Shown: positions 19,876 through 29,451, numbered from the stretch's first letter. The stretch: DNA of 64,000 nt from Colwellia sp. 12G3 (GCF_002836775.1 NZ_PJAQ01000068.1:1-64000); one strand, 5' to 3'. A program made the numbers and translations. The notes: a model not told the origin generated them from the letters alone.

Positions 19876-20991
19876 TTAATTTTTATTCACCGTTAGGGGA
19901 TTGAAAGCCTTAGCCAGATTTTCTACGGTGAAAGTTAAAGGCATTGTTGATGACAGACTAAATCGTGAAAAATCATAATAATCTAGCTTTTTATGACTTA
20001 ATCTATCAGTGAAATTAATATAATGTGGACTTAAACTCGACTCAAATATGTCAATCACTTGGTGCCTTTTATCAAGAGTAAGACTATTACTATCAATATC
20101 TTTGAGCATAGCTAAAGACTTTGCACCTAACGCTACATGCCCACCAAAAGATAAATTCACCGGGTAATGCATATCGTCTACATCCCAATTAATACCACCG
20201 ATGATAATTGGATGATCAATATTAGCCGCTAACAGTGCCTTTTTTGCCCCAAAGGCCATAGAATCGTTAGCTGTCCAAATGATATCAATCTTAGCTTGTT
20301 GCAAAATACCTTTTACTTTTTCATAACTTTGTTTCTTAGACCAGTTAGCGACTGTGCTATCAACAAGTTGTACCGACTTGTTAGCTTTTATAACATCTAA
20401 TAACCCTCTTTCTCGCTCAAGAGATGCCGGTGTAGTGTAGTCCCCTTGCATGGCAAGCACATTGATTAATGGCTCAACATTGGCACTATTATCCTGTAAT
20501 TTATTTTGCGAGCTATAGAGTGCAATCAAACCATTGAGTAGTTTTTTTCCTGCATTATAATTATTGGGGATAACGCTGCCTTTTAATAAAGATTTTTCTT
20601 TAGCCGACAACAATGCTAGATCTTTATCATTTAAATTATTCAACAGCATAAAACTTGCTATATCGCGACTAGCGAGCTGCTTAATAATATTTAACGCTAT
20701 GCCTTTTTCATTGACTAAAACAACATATTTAGGCTGGTGTTCTGCTATTTCGTCCACTAATGACTTCATTAGAATATGATTACGATAAGCATATACAGTA
20801 ACCAACTCAATATCTAAATCTACAGCCGCGGCGTCCATAAATTGAGTTACATTTACCCAAAAATTACCGGTAGCGTTTTCCTCTGGAAAACCTGGATTTA
20901 AAAAAACGACTTTAAAGCTTTTAGCGAGACTATAATCTGGCTGACATAGCAGAGCTAATAAGAATACCCATTTTAATAAATTTTTATGCAT
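19876..20991 (-). CDS. Periplasmic sugar-type (type I) substrate-binding protein
   Basis: A 371-residue exported protein. The signal peptide covers residues 1-23 and ends in LAKS. The fold is that of a two-lobed Peripla_BP_4/LacI-like binding protein: KVVFLNPGFPEEN at the start, a VLVNEKG strand near residue 95, a second lobe with DIIWTANDSMAFGAKKALL near 237-256, and GGINWDVDD after it. Such proteins bind small solutes for ABC import or for sensor kinases. No permease or ATPase is attached, so it may serve a distant transporter or receptor. It is divergent from the export operon with 236 bases between. Confidence 0.8.
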   Translation of the reverse strand: MHKNLLKWVFLLALLCQPDYSLAKSFKVVFLNPGFPEENATGNFWVNVTQFMDAAAVDLDIELVTVYAYRNHILMKSLVDEIAEHQPKYVVLVNEKGIALNIIKQLASRDIASFMLLNNLNDKDLALLSAKEKSLLKGSVIPNNYNAGKKLLNGLIALYSSQNKLQDNSANVEPLINVLAMQGDYTTPASLERERGLLDVIKANKSVQLVDSTVANWSKKQSYEKVKGILQQAKIDIIWTANDSMAFGAKKALLAANIDHPIIIGGINWDVDDMHYPVNLSFGGHVALGAKSLAMLKDIDSNSLTLDKRHQVIDIFESSLSPHYINFTDRLSHKKLDYYDFSRFSLSSTMPLTFTVENLAKAFNPLTVNKN

Positions 20992-21092
20992 AGAAGTCTC
21001 TCATTTTATATTGGGAGCTGCTCTATCAAGCTTAGCTCACTTTCAATATAGACCTACTACCCTGCACTTTCATTCCCACTTTTAATTTTCAA

Positions 21093-21108
21093 TTCCCTTA
21101 GGGGGGAA
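21093..21108. promoter_or_regulatory. Possible activator site upstream of the sigma-54 promoter
   Basis: TTCCC and GGGAA arms with a 6-base centre lie about 55 bases ahead of the sigma-54 promoter, a normal distance for an enhancer site. The arms are short and only one copy is seen. Confidence 0.3.
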
Positions 21109-21160
21109 ATGATTAAACTCACTGAAACATAAACTTCTTATAAATCAATGCATAAAACTT

Positions 21161-21176
21161 TGGCACGCATCTAGCT
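21161..21176 (+). promoter_or_regulatory. Sigma-54 promoter of the export operon
   Basis: TGGCACG, four bases, then TAGCT matches the known -24/-12 consensus TGGCACG-N4-TTGCW at 11 of 12 defined positions. The invariant GG (21162-21163) and GC (21174-21175) have the right spacing. It lies about 50 bases before the adaptor ATG at 21228. A sigma-54 activator is encoded in the same cluster (25890-27254). Confidence 0.75.
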
Positions 21177-21227
21177 ATTTAATATTCCATAACAACTTAT
21201 TCCTTACATTATTGAAAAGGCCACAGC

Positions 21228-22487
21228 ATGGACCTAACAACGACACTTCAAAAAAAGCCGCAAGGCTTTAATAAAAAAAGCCTACTCGTGATCTTCGTTT
21301 TATTGATGACCACAATACTCCTCTGGGGGGCAGCTTCACTTAACAGTGAACCACAGTTGGAGTTGACTTCACTGCGCATTGGAGAAGTAAAACAAGGTGA
21401 CTTTAAGGTAAATGTCGCAGGTTATGGTCGTTTAAAAGCAAAATATCAACGCTTATTAACTAGTCAAACTCAAGCTATTGTCGAAAGTATTGCACTCTAC
21501 CCTGGCGCTAAAGTCAGCAAAGATAGCATTATCATGACGCTATCTGATCCGCAACTTGAACAAGCAGTGATCAATGCAAGACTAGAGTTAGCACGACAAA
21601 ATGCAGAGTTTAACCAGCAAATAATAGCCCATAAGAGTGAGCTTTTAGAGCACGATGCACAAATAGCCCTATTAAACAGTGAACTGGAAAATGCGCAATT
21701 AAGAGCCGAAGCTGAGCAGCAATTAATTGATAAAGGCATTGTTAGCGCACTTGATTTTAAACGTAGCCAGTTAGCTGTTCGTCAATTAAAGCAAAGAGTT
21801 TCCATTCAAAAAGTCAGACAAGAACACTTAAAAGCCATGCAAATTGAGCGCACAAAAATAGGCGAAGACCTTATTACCCAATACAAACACAACTTTACTA
21901 TGATCAAAAAACGTTTTGATCGATTAACCGTTCGTGCAGGTCTTGATGGCGTACTGCAAACAATGCCTGTTGAGATTGGTCAAAGCTTATCACCCGGTAC
22001 TCAGTTGGCGATGGTTGGCTCTGACAAAAAGTTAGTCGCGCAATTACGCGTACAGCAGAACCAAGCAGACCAAATAGCGATAGGTATGTCAGCCTCTATT
22101 CAAACCTCTGGTAACACTATAACGGCGACAGTGCTAAGAATTGACCCTGTAGTAACGGATGGTCGAGTCATGATTGAATTAGATTTAACCGGAGAATTAC
22201 CAGCAAATGCTCGTCCAGAGCTAACAGTAGAAGGCAAAATTCACGTTAAAGAAATAAGCAATGCCCTTTATGTAGAACAACCTAACAACGTTTACGGTTT
22301 TAAAGAAAAAAACATCTATCGACTCAACCAAGATACACAAAGCGCGCAACTAACTTCAATAAAATTTGGTACACTTTCGGGTAATCAAATTGAGGTGCTT
22401 AGTGGTGCTCAACGCGGTGACAAACTCATTGTTTCAGATATGTCTCAATGGCCTGCCACCCAACAAAACCTACTTATAAATCAATAA
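21228..22487 (+). CDS. HlyD-type periplasmic adaptor of an ABC exporter
   Basis: A 419-residue membrane-fusion protein. One N-terminal membrane helix (about 19-37) anchors it. A biotinyl-lipoyl-like half (near 75-100) is followed by a helical hairpin of Gln/Glu/Arg-rich coiled coil (about 115-205). The second lipoyl half (GLDGVLQTMPVEIGQSLSPG, near 240) and beta-barrel domains complete it. It bridges an inner-membrane exporter to an outer-membrane channel. AAAGG precedes the ATG. It is the first gene of a unit with the ABC ATPase and permease, directly after a sigma-54 promoter. MacA is the nearest well-known analogue. Confidence 0.9.
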   Translation: MDLTTTLQKKPQGFNKKSLLVIFVLLMTTILLWGAASLNSEPQLELTSLRIGEVKQGDFKVNVAGYGRLKAKYQRLLTSQTQAIVESIALYPGAKVSKDSIIMTLSDPQLEQAVINARLELARQNAEFNQQIIAHKSELLEHDAQIALLNSELENAQLRAEAEQQLIDKGIVSALDFKRSQLAVRQLKQRVSIQKVRQEHLKAMQIERTKIGEDLITQYKHNFTMIKKRFDRLTVRAGLDGVLQTMPVEIGQSLSPGTQLAMVGSDKKLVAQLRVQQNQADQIAIGMSASIQTSGNTITATVLRIDPVVTDGRVMIELDLTGELPANARPELTVEGKIHVKEISNALYVEQPNNVYGFKEKNIYRLNQDTQSAQLTSIKFGTLSGNQIEVLSGAQRGDKLIVSDMSQWPATQQNLLINQ

Positions 22488-22497
22488 AGGAATGATA

Positions 22498-23292
22498 ATG
22501 AACAACACAACAAGCCCTATAAAAGCAGTAGAAAACACTAAACAAAAGCCAATAATTTCATTAAACAACATTTCAAAAGTCTATCATTCATCCAATATAG
22601 AAATTAAAGCGTTAACGGATATCAGTCTAGACATTATGGCCGGCGATTACTTATCTATCAGCGGACCGTCTGGCTGTGGTAAATCAACATTATTATCACT
22701 ACTAGGTTTACTAGATTCACCAAGTAGTGGTGAATACCGTATTGAGAACGTTGAGACTCACAATTTAACCATGGACCAACAGGCAGAATTAAGAAACCTA
22801 CATATAGGCTTTGTTTTTCAATCATTTAATCTAATTGATGAGTTAAGTATTTTCGACAATGTTGCCTTACCACTGACCTACCGAGAAGAGACGTTAACCA
22901 AAGTAGAGATAGAGCAACGTGTCATGCAAGCATTGACTCAAGTAGAAATGGAACACAGAAAAAGCCACAAACCCAATCAACTTTCAGGTGGCCAACAACA
23001 ACGTGTCGCAATCGCTAGAGCACTCGCTGGTCAGCCAAGTATATTATTGGTCGATGAGCCTACAGGTAACCTAGATTCTAAAAATGGCGATGCGGTGATG
23101 GATATACTTAACAATCTAAATAAGCAGGGAACGACTATTTGTATGGTTACCCATGATGTTAGATATGCAGGCCATGCAACGAAACAAATTCAATTACTTG
23201 ATGGTAAAGTTATTCATTTTTCACACGCCCAAGAAAACACACCAAGCAATGAAGATGTTATCGCTCACTTACCTGAAAAAGCCGTGGTGTAA
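22498..23292 (+). CDS. ABC exporter ATPase (MacB/LolD type)
   Basis: A nucleotide-binding subunit of 264 residues. Walker A SGPSGCGKST, Q-loop FQSFNLIDEL, signature LSGGQQQR, Walker B ILLVDEPTG and the switch His in VTHD are all present. The subfamily powers FtsX-fold permeases that move peptides, antibiotics or lipoproteins without a channel in the membrane domain. Two ATGs lie close together. The one at 22498 is six bases after AAGGA, while 22492 is immediately adjacent to it, so 22498 is chosen. It follows the adaptor by 10 bases and precedes the permease by 2. Confidence 0.93.
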   Translation: MNNTTSPIKAVENTKQKPIISLNNISKVYHSSNIEIKALTDISLDIMAGDYLSISGPSGCGKSTLLSLLGLLDSPSSGEYRIENVETHNLTMDQQAELRNLHIGFVFQSFNLIDELSIFDNVALPLTYREETLTKVEIEQRVMQALTQVEMEHRKSHKPNQLSGGQQQRVAIARALAGQPSILLVDEPTGNLDSKNGDAVMDILNNLNKQGTTICMVTHDVRYAGHATKQIQLLDGKVIHFSHAQENTPSNEDVIAHLPEKAVV

Positions 23293-23294
23293 TT

Positions 23295-25733
23295 ATGAAT
23301 GCTTTTATCAAAACTAAAACGCAATTTAACCTTGCATTTAGGTCACTAAAAAATGCACCAGGCTTTGTTGCCTCGGTAATGGTTACCATGTCACTCACAC
23401 TGGCAACCTTGTTTGTGGTTTTTTCCTTAGTAAATACGTATTTTTTAAAACCTCTCAACGTATTAGATGAACAAAAACTTTATGTCGTTGAGCAAGAAGT
23501 CGATACGCCTGCAGGTACTCACAGCGGTTATCAAAGTTATAAAGCTATTATTCATTGGTATAAAACTCAAAGTAGCTTTGACAAGCTTACCCCGGTAAGC
23601 CCTAATAATTTGATACTAACTAGTCTACCAGGTGAGCCTAAGGTAGTGGCTACTTTTGCCATGCCAGACTATTTTGACCTATTCAAAGTACCTATGTTGT
23701 TAGGGCAAAGTTTTGCTAATAACCTGTCTTTAGAACAAGCATCTGATAACGTTGTTATTTCAGAAGATTTTTGGCACAAATATTTTGACCGTAGTCCTGA
23801 GATTATCGGTCAAACAATTAACGATGGCGATCGCTCATTTACCATCATTGGTGTAGTCGCTAAAACGTTTGAAGCACCTTATATGTTCTATAGTGGCAAA
23901 ACAGATATTTGGTTGCACTTTGGCTCTGACCAACGCTTCTTTAATAATGGCGCATTTGACAACCCATGGGACAATACTTATAAGTCATTAAAATTAGTGG
24001 GCACTGCAAAAGTAGGAACTAGCCAAGCAAGTATCTTGCAAGACCTTGATGATCGCATTGAAGATATTCGTGCAGAATGGCTCGAAGGTTACGAAACATC
24101 CATTGATTTTAGACCGCTTGTTACCCCTTATAGAACGGTCGAGTTAGGTGACAAGGGACATTTAAGCTTATTCTTATTAGCTGGTACTTTAGGACTATTA
24201 CTTATCGCGGTAGTCAATGTCTGTAATTTATTTTTCTCTCGTGCTTTAGCCCAGCATAAAACCTTAGCACTTCAAGCAGTACTGGGCGCAAAACGTCGTT
24301 TATTGTTCAGTGCTATTTTAACTCAAACGCTACTATTGATGAGTTCATCGGTGGCAATTGCGCTATTTTTATCTGCTTGGGGCATAAAGTTATTTAAGCA
24401 CCTCGCCATGGGTAAATTACCTTTAGTACAATCACTTACTATTGACGTTAACTTATTAGCCGTTGCTATCGCCCTAAGCTTATTTTTAGCCTATCTATTT
24501 GCCCTAGTCACCTCACGCTTAGTTGATTACAAGGCGTTAAAAAACCAATTACAATCGAGTGGTAAAGGTAGCGTCAATCAAGTTTCAGCCCGTACGGTAA
24601 AAATACTCATAACAACACAAATGACCTTTGCGAGTTTGTTAATCATCTTTGCTTGTTTAGCACTGACCAAAACCCATCAAACACTCGACCGTCCAATGGG
24701 CAGTAAAGTTGATAACATGTATTCTTTTACCGCCTTTATTCGAGGTGAAAATGAGGTGCTTTCAGTACCTGAGCGTTTTGATAAAAACCAAAGGGTTAAA
24801 AGAGCATTTGAGCAACTGCCTCAAGTTGAAAAAGTATCAAGTGGCAGAAGCCCTGTCGCGATTCGAATTACCAAATCAAACTTAACAGATATGGATGGTA
24901 AGGCGACCGACTTTGTACCACAGGTCTGGGTGGGCAGTGATTATTTCGAACATACCGGTCTAAAAATACTTAAAGGACGTACCTTTAGTGATGAAGCACT
25001 GCGTGGTGAAAAAAATGAAGTGATGGTTACCCAAAGTTTGGCCTTTCTTCTAGATCCAAGTGGCGATGTACTGGGCAAAGTCTATGATGGTCATAATCCA
25101 AAAAATGAAATAGTGGGTATTACCGAAAACTTTAATCACCCTAACTTTTTTGATCAAGATAAAGGCAGACATATTTGGTGGCCTAACCAACCCTTTAGCT
25201 ACGACTTAATTGTTGAAACTAAACCCGGTTATGCCCTAGATCAAGAAAAGGTGTTATTAATTCTTCGCAAAGAAGATGCTCGCTTTAACATATGGGAGTT
25301 TCGTTCACTTGAGACAGTGTTTGAGCAGATCATTTATATGGATATAATCACCTTATATTTAAGCTATATACTTGCCGCTTTTACTCTACTACTTGCTAGT
25401 GTTGGTATTTATGGAGTGCTGAGTTATAACCTAGGTTTACGCCGCTTTGAGTTTGGTATTCGTATGGCACTTGGCGCTAAAAAAGCGAGGCTCTATAAAT
25501 TGCTTATTAAAGATGCCATAGTACCTTTACTACTCGGCGTGGTATTGGCAAATATTATTACTTTGGTGATTTATAATCAATTTAAGGCAAGCTTAAGCCC
25601 TTGGTTAACCTTTGATATTAGCTTTGCCCTACCGGCAATATTAATAAGCACGAGTATTGCAATATATGCCAGTATCAGACCTATGCAAAAGATTATTAAA
25701 GCAAGACCAATGAAAGCCTTACGAAACGAGTAA
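23295..25733 (+). CDS. Duplicated FtsX-type ABC permease (MacB-like)
   Basis: An 812-residue permease with about eight membrane helices: one near 22-50, four between 283 and 460, and three between 685 and 800. A MacB-type periplasmic domain follows helix 1, and a second periplasmic domain lies at about 460-680. The double FtsX layout means one chain may supply both halves of the transporter, unlike MacB, which is a 4-helix dimer fused to its ATPase. The family resembles the 'duplicated orphan permeases' known from other bacteria. It couples to the ATPase directly upstream. The substrate cannot be read from sequence; antimicrobial peptides or envelope stress compounds are plausible. Confidence 0.9.
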   Translation: MNAFIKTKTQFNLAFRSLKNAPGFVASVMVTMSLTLATLFVVFSLVNTYFLKPLNVLDEQKLYVVEQEVDTPAGTHSGYQSYKAIIHWYKTQSSFDKLTPVSPNNLILTSLPGEPKVVATFAMPDYFDLFKVPMLLGQSFANNLSLEQASDNVVISEDFWHKYFDRSPEIIGQTINDGDRSFTIIGVVAKTFEAPYMFYSGKTDIWLHFGSDQRFFNNGAFDNPWDNTYKSLKLVGTAKVGTSQASILQDLDDRIEDIRAEWLEGYETSIDFRPLVTPYRTVELGDKGHLSLFLLAGTLGLLLIAVVNVCNLFFSRALAQHKTLALQAVLGAKRRLLFSAILTQTLLLMSSSVAIALFLSAWGIKLFKHLAMGKLPLVQSLTIDVNLLAVAIALSLFLAYLFALVTSRLVDYKALKNQLQSSGKGSVNQVSARTVKILITTQMTFASLLIIFACLALTKTHQTLDRPMGSKVDNMYSFTAFIRGENEVLSVPERFDKNQRVKRAFEQLPQVEKVSSGRSPVAIRITKSNLTDMDGKATDFVPQVWVGSDYFEHTGLKILKGRTFSDEALRGEKNEVMVTQSLAFLLDPSGDVLGKVYDGHNPKNEIVGITENFNHPNFFDQDKGRHIWWPNQPFSYDLIVETKPGYALDQEKVLLILRKEDARFNIWEFRSLETVFEQIIYMDIITLYLSYILAAFTLLLASVGIYGVLSYNLGLRRFEFGIRMALGAKKARLYKLLIKDAIVPLLLGVVLANIITLVIYNQFKASLSPWLTFDISFALPAILISTSIAIYASIRPMQKIIKARPMKALRNE

Positions 25734-25889
25734 TTAATACAAGTTCATTATACATGTAACTGCATTAGCTAAGGTAAACTACTCAACTCAATAGCTAATG
25801 TCGTTACCTGTTTTATCAGTTGATGTATCTTAAATAATTTAATTGAAACTCACCTTATTGAATAAGCTAAATGGAAGTCTAGTCATACT

Positions 25890-27254
25890 ATGAATAAAGT
25901 TCTGATTGTTGACGATCAACTTGATGTACGCATGTCAGCATCAATCGCCTTAAGCAACCACGGATTCTCTTGTGTTGAAGCCGATAGTCCGTTGCAAGCG
26001 ATGCAAATAGTCACCACCGATAAGATTGACCTTATCTTGCTTGATATGAATTACTCCAGTGATACTACTTCAGGGCAAGAAGGACTCACCTTTTTACAAC
26101 AGCTGCAAAGTAAAAATATTAATGTACCCGTTGTGGTAATGACGGCTTGGGCAAGTATTGATATCGCAGTGCAAGCTATGCAACTTAATGCGGTTGATTT
26201 CATCGAAAAACCTTGGAAAAATACTCGTTTGGTCGCTATTGTCAAACAGCAAATTAGCAGCGCACAATTACATCGTGAAAATGCTCGCTACACCGCGCTC
26301 AGTAAACCCTCTACTAGTCAAGATTACTTAGTACAATCGCCCGTTATGCTTGAATTATTGGCCAAAGCCAAGCGAGCAGCGCCAACGGACGCTAATATTT
26401 TACTTACCGGCGAAAATGGCACCGGCAAAAGTCTATTAGCCAATTATATTCATCAACATTCAAACCGAGCAGATAACCGCTTTGTTAGTGTCAATATGGG
26501 CGCGATACCTGAATCTCTTTTTGAAAGTGAATTATTTGGTCATAAAAAAGGCGCTTTTACTGATGCTAAAGAGAATCGCTTAGGGCGATTTGATATTGCT
26601 TCTGACGGTACACTCTTTTTAGATGAAATAGGCACGCTAGGCGCTAACTTACAAAGTAAGATTTTACGGGTACTAGAAAGTGGAGAATATGAAGTGGTTG
26701 GTTCAAGTCAAACAGAAAAGACCAACGCTCGAATTATTTCAGCCACCAATGCAAATCTTGAACAAATGATTGCCTCTGAGGGCTTTCGTCGTGACCTACT
26801 CTTTAGGCTAAATACTATTGAGCTTCATATTCCGCCGCTACGAGAACGCCCTGAAGATATCACATTACTTGCAGAGCACCTTTTAGCAAAACATGCGACT
26901 AAGTATCACCGTGGTGAGATGACATTATCTAGCGCTGCGCATGCTGCTATTTTACAACATCCTTGGGTAGGTAATGTACGTGAACTAAGTCATAGTATAG
27001 AGCGCGCAGTAATCATGTCAGAACACAACGTACTTGATGTTAACGTACTTAGTTTAAATAACCACAGCGAGAATACATCACAAAGTTGGCCGCTAATGAC
27101 TTTAGATGAAAGTGAGAAAAGAACCTTAATTGCCGCGATAAAACATTTTCAAGGCAATGTTATTGAAGCGGGTGACTACTTAGGCATGAGTAAGTCAGCC
27201 ATTTACCGACGACTAGAAAAATTTGCTATTGATCCTAAAAACTTGGAGCTTTAA
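25890..27254 (+). CDS. Sigma-54 response regulator (NtrC type)
   Basis: A 454-residue activator. The receiver domain (1-120) has acidic Asp8/Asp9 and the phosphoacceptor Asp52 in LILLDMN. The AAA+ domain (about 145-375) has Walker A GENGTGKS (174-181) and the sigma-54 contact loop at 221-226. The loop reads GAFTDA instead of the common GAFTGA, a known variant. A C-terminal Fis-type helix-turn-helix ends the protein (GNVIEAGDYLGMSKSAIYRR). The kinase gene begins directly after its stop. The only good sigma-54 promoter seen nearby is that of the exporter, which it most likely activates. Confidence 0.95.
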   Translation: MNKVLIVDDQLDVRMSASIALSNHGFSCVEADSPLQAMQIVTTDKIDLILLDMNYSSDTTSGQEGLTFLQQLQSKNINVPVVVMTAWASIDIAVQAMQLNAVDFIEKPWKNTRLVAIVKQQISSAQLHRENARYTALSKPSTSQDYLVQSPVMLELLAKAKRAAPTDANILLTGENGTGKSLLANYIHQHSNRADNRFVSVNMGAIPESLFESELFGHKKGAFTDAKENRLGRFDIASDGTLFLDEIGTLGANLQSKILRVLESGEYEVVGSSQTEKTNARIISATNANLEQMIASEGFRRDLLFRLNTIELHIPPLRERPEDITLLAEHLLAKHATKYHRGEMTLSSAAHAAILQHPWVGNVRELSHSIERAVIMSEHNVLDVNVLSLNNHSENTSQSWPLMTLDESEKRTLIAAIKHFQGNVIEAGDYLGMSKSAIYRRLEKFAIDPKNLEL

Positions 27255-28610
27255 TTGAGTAAGTTGGCAAACAAAGAAGTAAGTAGTCACTTACGCGATA
27301 AATCATCACTAGAGGGTAAGCTGATCTACCTATTCAGCTTTTTGGCTTTAATGCCTCTAATCCCATGCGTTTACATTATCAACTCATTAGCATTAGAGTT
27401 ACTTAGCGCTAGTACTTTACTTCTTGTTATGATTATTCCAAGTCTGTGGGCAGCCAATCGCTGTTTTCACTATGTTACCGATACCCTTGAACGCATTAGC
27501 TTACAGCTAGATTCTATAGGTAATGAAGAGTTCAATAGTTGGCATTTAGCTGAGTTTAATAGTGGCCGAGTAACTAATCTTAAACGTGATTTTGAAAAAC
27601 TCAGTGGCAAGTTACAGGCAAAACGCTTTGAATACATGCACAATGAATCATTTTTGTCTGAATTCATTAAAGAGTTAAACTTGCCCATTCTGGTGCTGGA
27701 CCATCATCAACAAATATATTCTGCTAATCATGCCATTGAATTATTGTTAAAAATACCAACAAATAACTTACTTGGTAAGCATGCACAAACATTAGGTTTA
27801 GCTTTTGAGGATAACAAATGGCAGCAGACCAATGATACTCAATTGGTACAACGCTTTGAAGTAACACATCACGTAGTAAAGCGCAGTGGTCGGAACTATC
27901 AACTACTGGTGTTATTTTCTATTGAACAACAACTCAGAGCCAACGAAAAACAGGTGTGGCAACGATTAATTAGAGTGCTCAATCATGAAGTCAGAAACTC
28001 ATTAACGCCCATTTACTCTATGACACAGTCTTTACAAGAGATGAAACTCACGGGGCCATTAACACCTGAGCAAGAAGTCCTTGAAAAAAACATTTTACAC
28101 GTCATCGAAAAACGCTCGTTACAGCTTTTAGAGTTTGTCGAAAACTATTCTGCCTTTAGTAAATTAGCGCCTGCAAAAATGGCGGTGGTTTATCCAAAAG
28201 ACATCGCCCAGCGTATGCAAGCCATTTTCCCTAAGCTAATGGTAAAACTTGATGATAGTGAGTTGCCATTTCTCGCCGACGCTGGTCAATTAGAGCAAGC
28301 GTTAATTAACTTAATTAAGAATGCTTTTGAAGCCTGTGAAGGCAATGAAACTAATCCTGATGTACAAATGCAATGGCAACAAAGCAGCCAACAGACAATT
28401 ATCAATATTATCGATTCAGGACAAGGCATAGCCAATAACGATAATTTGTTTGTGCCGTTTTATTCCACCAAAGCACAAGGATCCGGTATTGGCTTAATTA
28501 TCAGTAGGGAGTTTATTCGTAATCAAGAAGGTGAACTGACTTTAAAGAACCGCAAAGATGCCAGGGGGGCTATAGCGAGTGTTAGTTTGTCGACTGTGCT
28601 TGAGCAATAG
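27255..28610 (+). CDS. Sensor histidine kinase (NtrY/NtrB type)
   Basis: A 451-residue inner-membrane kinase. Two helices (about 22-42 and 45-66) enclose almost no periplasmic loop, so the signal is probably sensed within the membrane or cytoplasm. A PAS-like domain (about 135-225) precedes the phosphoacceptor His244 in LNHEVRNSLTP. The ATPase domain has N-box LINLIKNAFEA, G1 DSGQGI and G2 GSGIGL. The TTG start lies directly after the regulator's TAA, with GGAG seven bases upstream, so translation is coupled. A sensor with little outside the membrane fits detection of membrane-active compounds, as in exporter-linked kinases. Confidence 0.93.
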   Translation: MSKLANKEVSSHLRDKSSLEGKLIYLFSFLALMPLIPCVYIINSLALELLSASTLLLVMIIPSLWAANRCFHYVTDTLERISLQLDSIGNEEFNSWHLAEFNSGRVTNLKRDFEKLSGKLQAKRFEYMHNESFLSEFIKELNLPILVLDHHQQIYSANHAIELLLKIPTNNLLGKHAQTLGLAFEDNKWQQTNDTQLVQRFEVTHHVVKRSGRNYQLLVLFSIEQQLRANEKQVWQRLIRVLNHEVRNSLTPIYSMTQSLQEMKLTGPLTPEQEVLEKNILHVIEKRSLQLLEFVENYSAFSKLAPAKMAVVYPKDIAQRMQAIFPKLMVKLDDSELPFLADAGQLEQALINLIKNAFEACEGNETNPDVQMQWQQSSQQTIINIIDSGQGIANNDNLFVPFYSTKAQGSGIGLIISREFIRNQEGELTLKNRKDARGAIASVSLSTVLEQ

Positions 28611-28670
28611 TATGTAATGCACAGATCTGAAAATAGTAAACTAGCTTAAGTATAATGACTTTATGACATA

Positions 28671-28698
28671 AAAAAACCAGCGATAAGGCTGGTTTTTT
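28671..28698. terminator. Bidirectional terminator between kinase and RRM gene
   Basis: AAAAAACCAGC (28671-28681) pairs perfectly with GCTGGTTTTTT (28688-28698) across a 6-base loop. It serves both converging genes. Confidence 0.92.
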
Positions 28699-28728
28699 AC
28701 TTTCAATAATATGACGAGAATAATAAAT

Positions 28729-28965
28729 TTACTGAGCCATTTTTACTCGGATTTTATTCTTAGCAACTCTTGTTTCATGCAAGTTAGATAGTGCTACTTT
28801 TGCTTCTGCCTCATTAGGCATGATAACAAAGGCAAAACCTTTTGATTTAGCGGTTACTTGGTCTAAAACTAAGCTACATTCTGTGACTGCGCCATGGGCG
28901 GAAAATAAAATACGAAGTTCTTGCTCGGTTGTTGAGCGAGAAAGGTTACGAACTAAAAGTTTCAT
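28729..28965 (-). CDS. Small RNA-binding protein with single RRM
   Basis: A 78-residue protein that is almost entirely one RNA recognition motif. RNP2 is LLVRNL (residues 3-8) and RNP1 is KGFAFVIM (about 42-49). Bacterial single-RRM proteins of this size are widespread and often cold-induced; they bind RNA with low specificity and may act as chaperones. It stands alone, ending at a shared terminator. The function in this organism is inferred. Confidence 0.88.
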   Translation of the reverse strand: MKLLVRNLSRSTTEQELRILFSAHGAVTECSLVLDQVTAKSKGFAFVIMPNEAEAKVALSNLHETRVAKNKIRVKMAQ

Positions 28966-29106
28966 AATGAACCGTTTGATTGTGATTTATACGCTAATTG
29001 TCTCATAATTTGGTAATAGACCAAGCTATATTATGCATTTAAAACAAAATAACTTATTGTTGAGCTCTAGACCTTCAACAATTTCTCTCTCTGACAAGGA
29101 ATAGCA

Positions 29107-29451
29107 ATGCCACATTTTGTCATGGACTGCTCACAAAGCGTCTTAACATCACATAAAGAAAGCTTTATCATCGAACAAGTTCACTTTGTTGCTTACGCAA
29201 CAGGATTATTTGAAGAGGGTGATATCAAAGTAAGAATGAACCCTTTTAAAAATTTTATTGTTGGTAATAAATCCGACGACTTCATTCACGTTTTTGCTCA
29301 TATAATGCAAGGACGAACCACAGAACAAAAAGCATTTTTATCAAAAGAGATAGTAACTAAGCTGGCAACCATGTTTCCTGATATAAAAAATATTGCCATG
29401 AACATTAGTGACTTTGAAAAGGCCACTTATTGTAACAAAGCTATGCTGTAA
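29107..29451 (+). CDS. 5-carboxymethyl-2-hydroxymuconate isomerase-like tautomerase
   Basis: A 114-residue protein of the CHMI (HpaF) family in the tautomerase superfamily. The start MPHFVMDCS leaves Pro2 as the catalytic N-terminal proline after Met removal. Other family marks are HVFAHIMQGR near residues 61-70 and a C-terminal NISDF motif. The usual role is homoprotocatechuate degradation, yet no other hpa gene is in the window, so the substrate here is open. AAGGA precedes the ATG. The cupin gene starts 66 bases further on, in the same direction. Confidence 0.85.
   Translation: MPHFVMDCSQSVLTSHKESFIIEQVHFVAYATGLFEEGDIKVRMNPFKNFIVGNKSDDFIHVFAHIMQGRTTEQKAFLSKEIVTKLATMFPDIKNIAMNISDFEKATYCNKAML

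Noticed and set aside
25734..25889. A second sigma-54 promoter ahead of the response regulator gene
   Set aside because: No GG-N10-GC element near consensus is seen in this gap.
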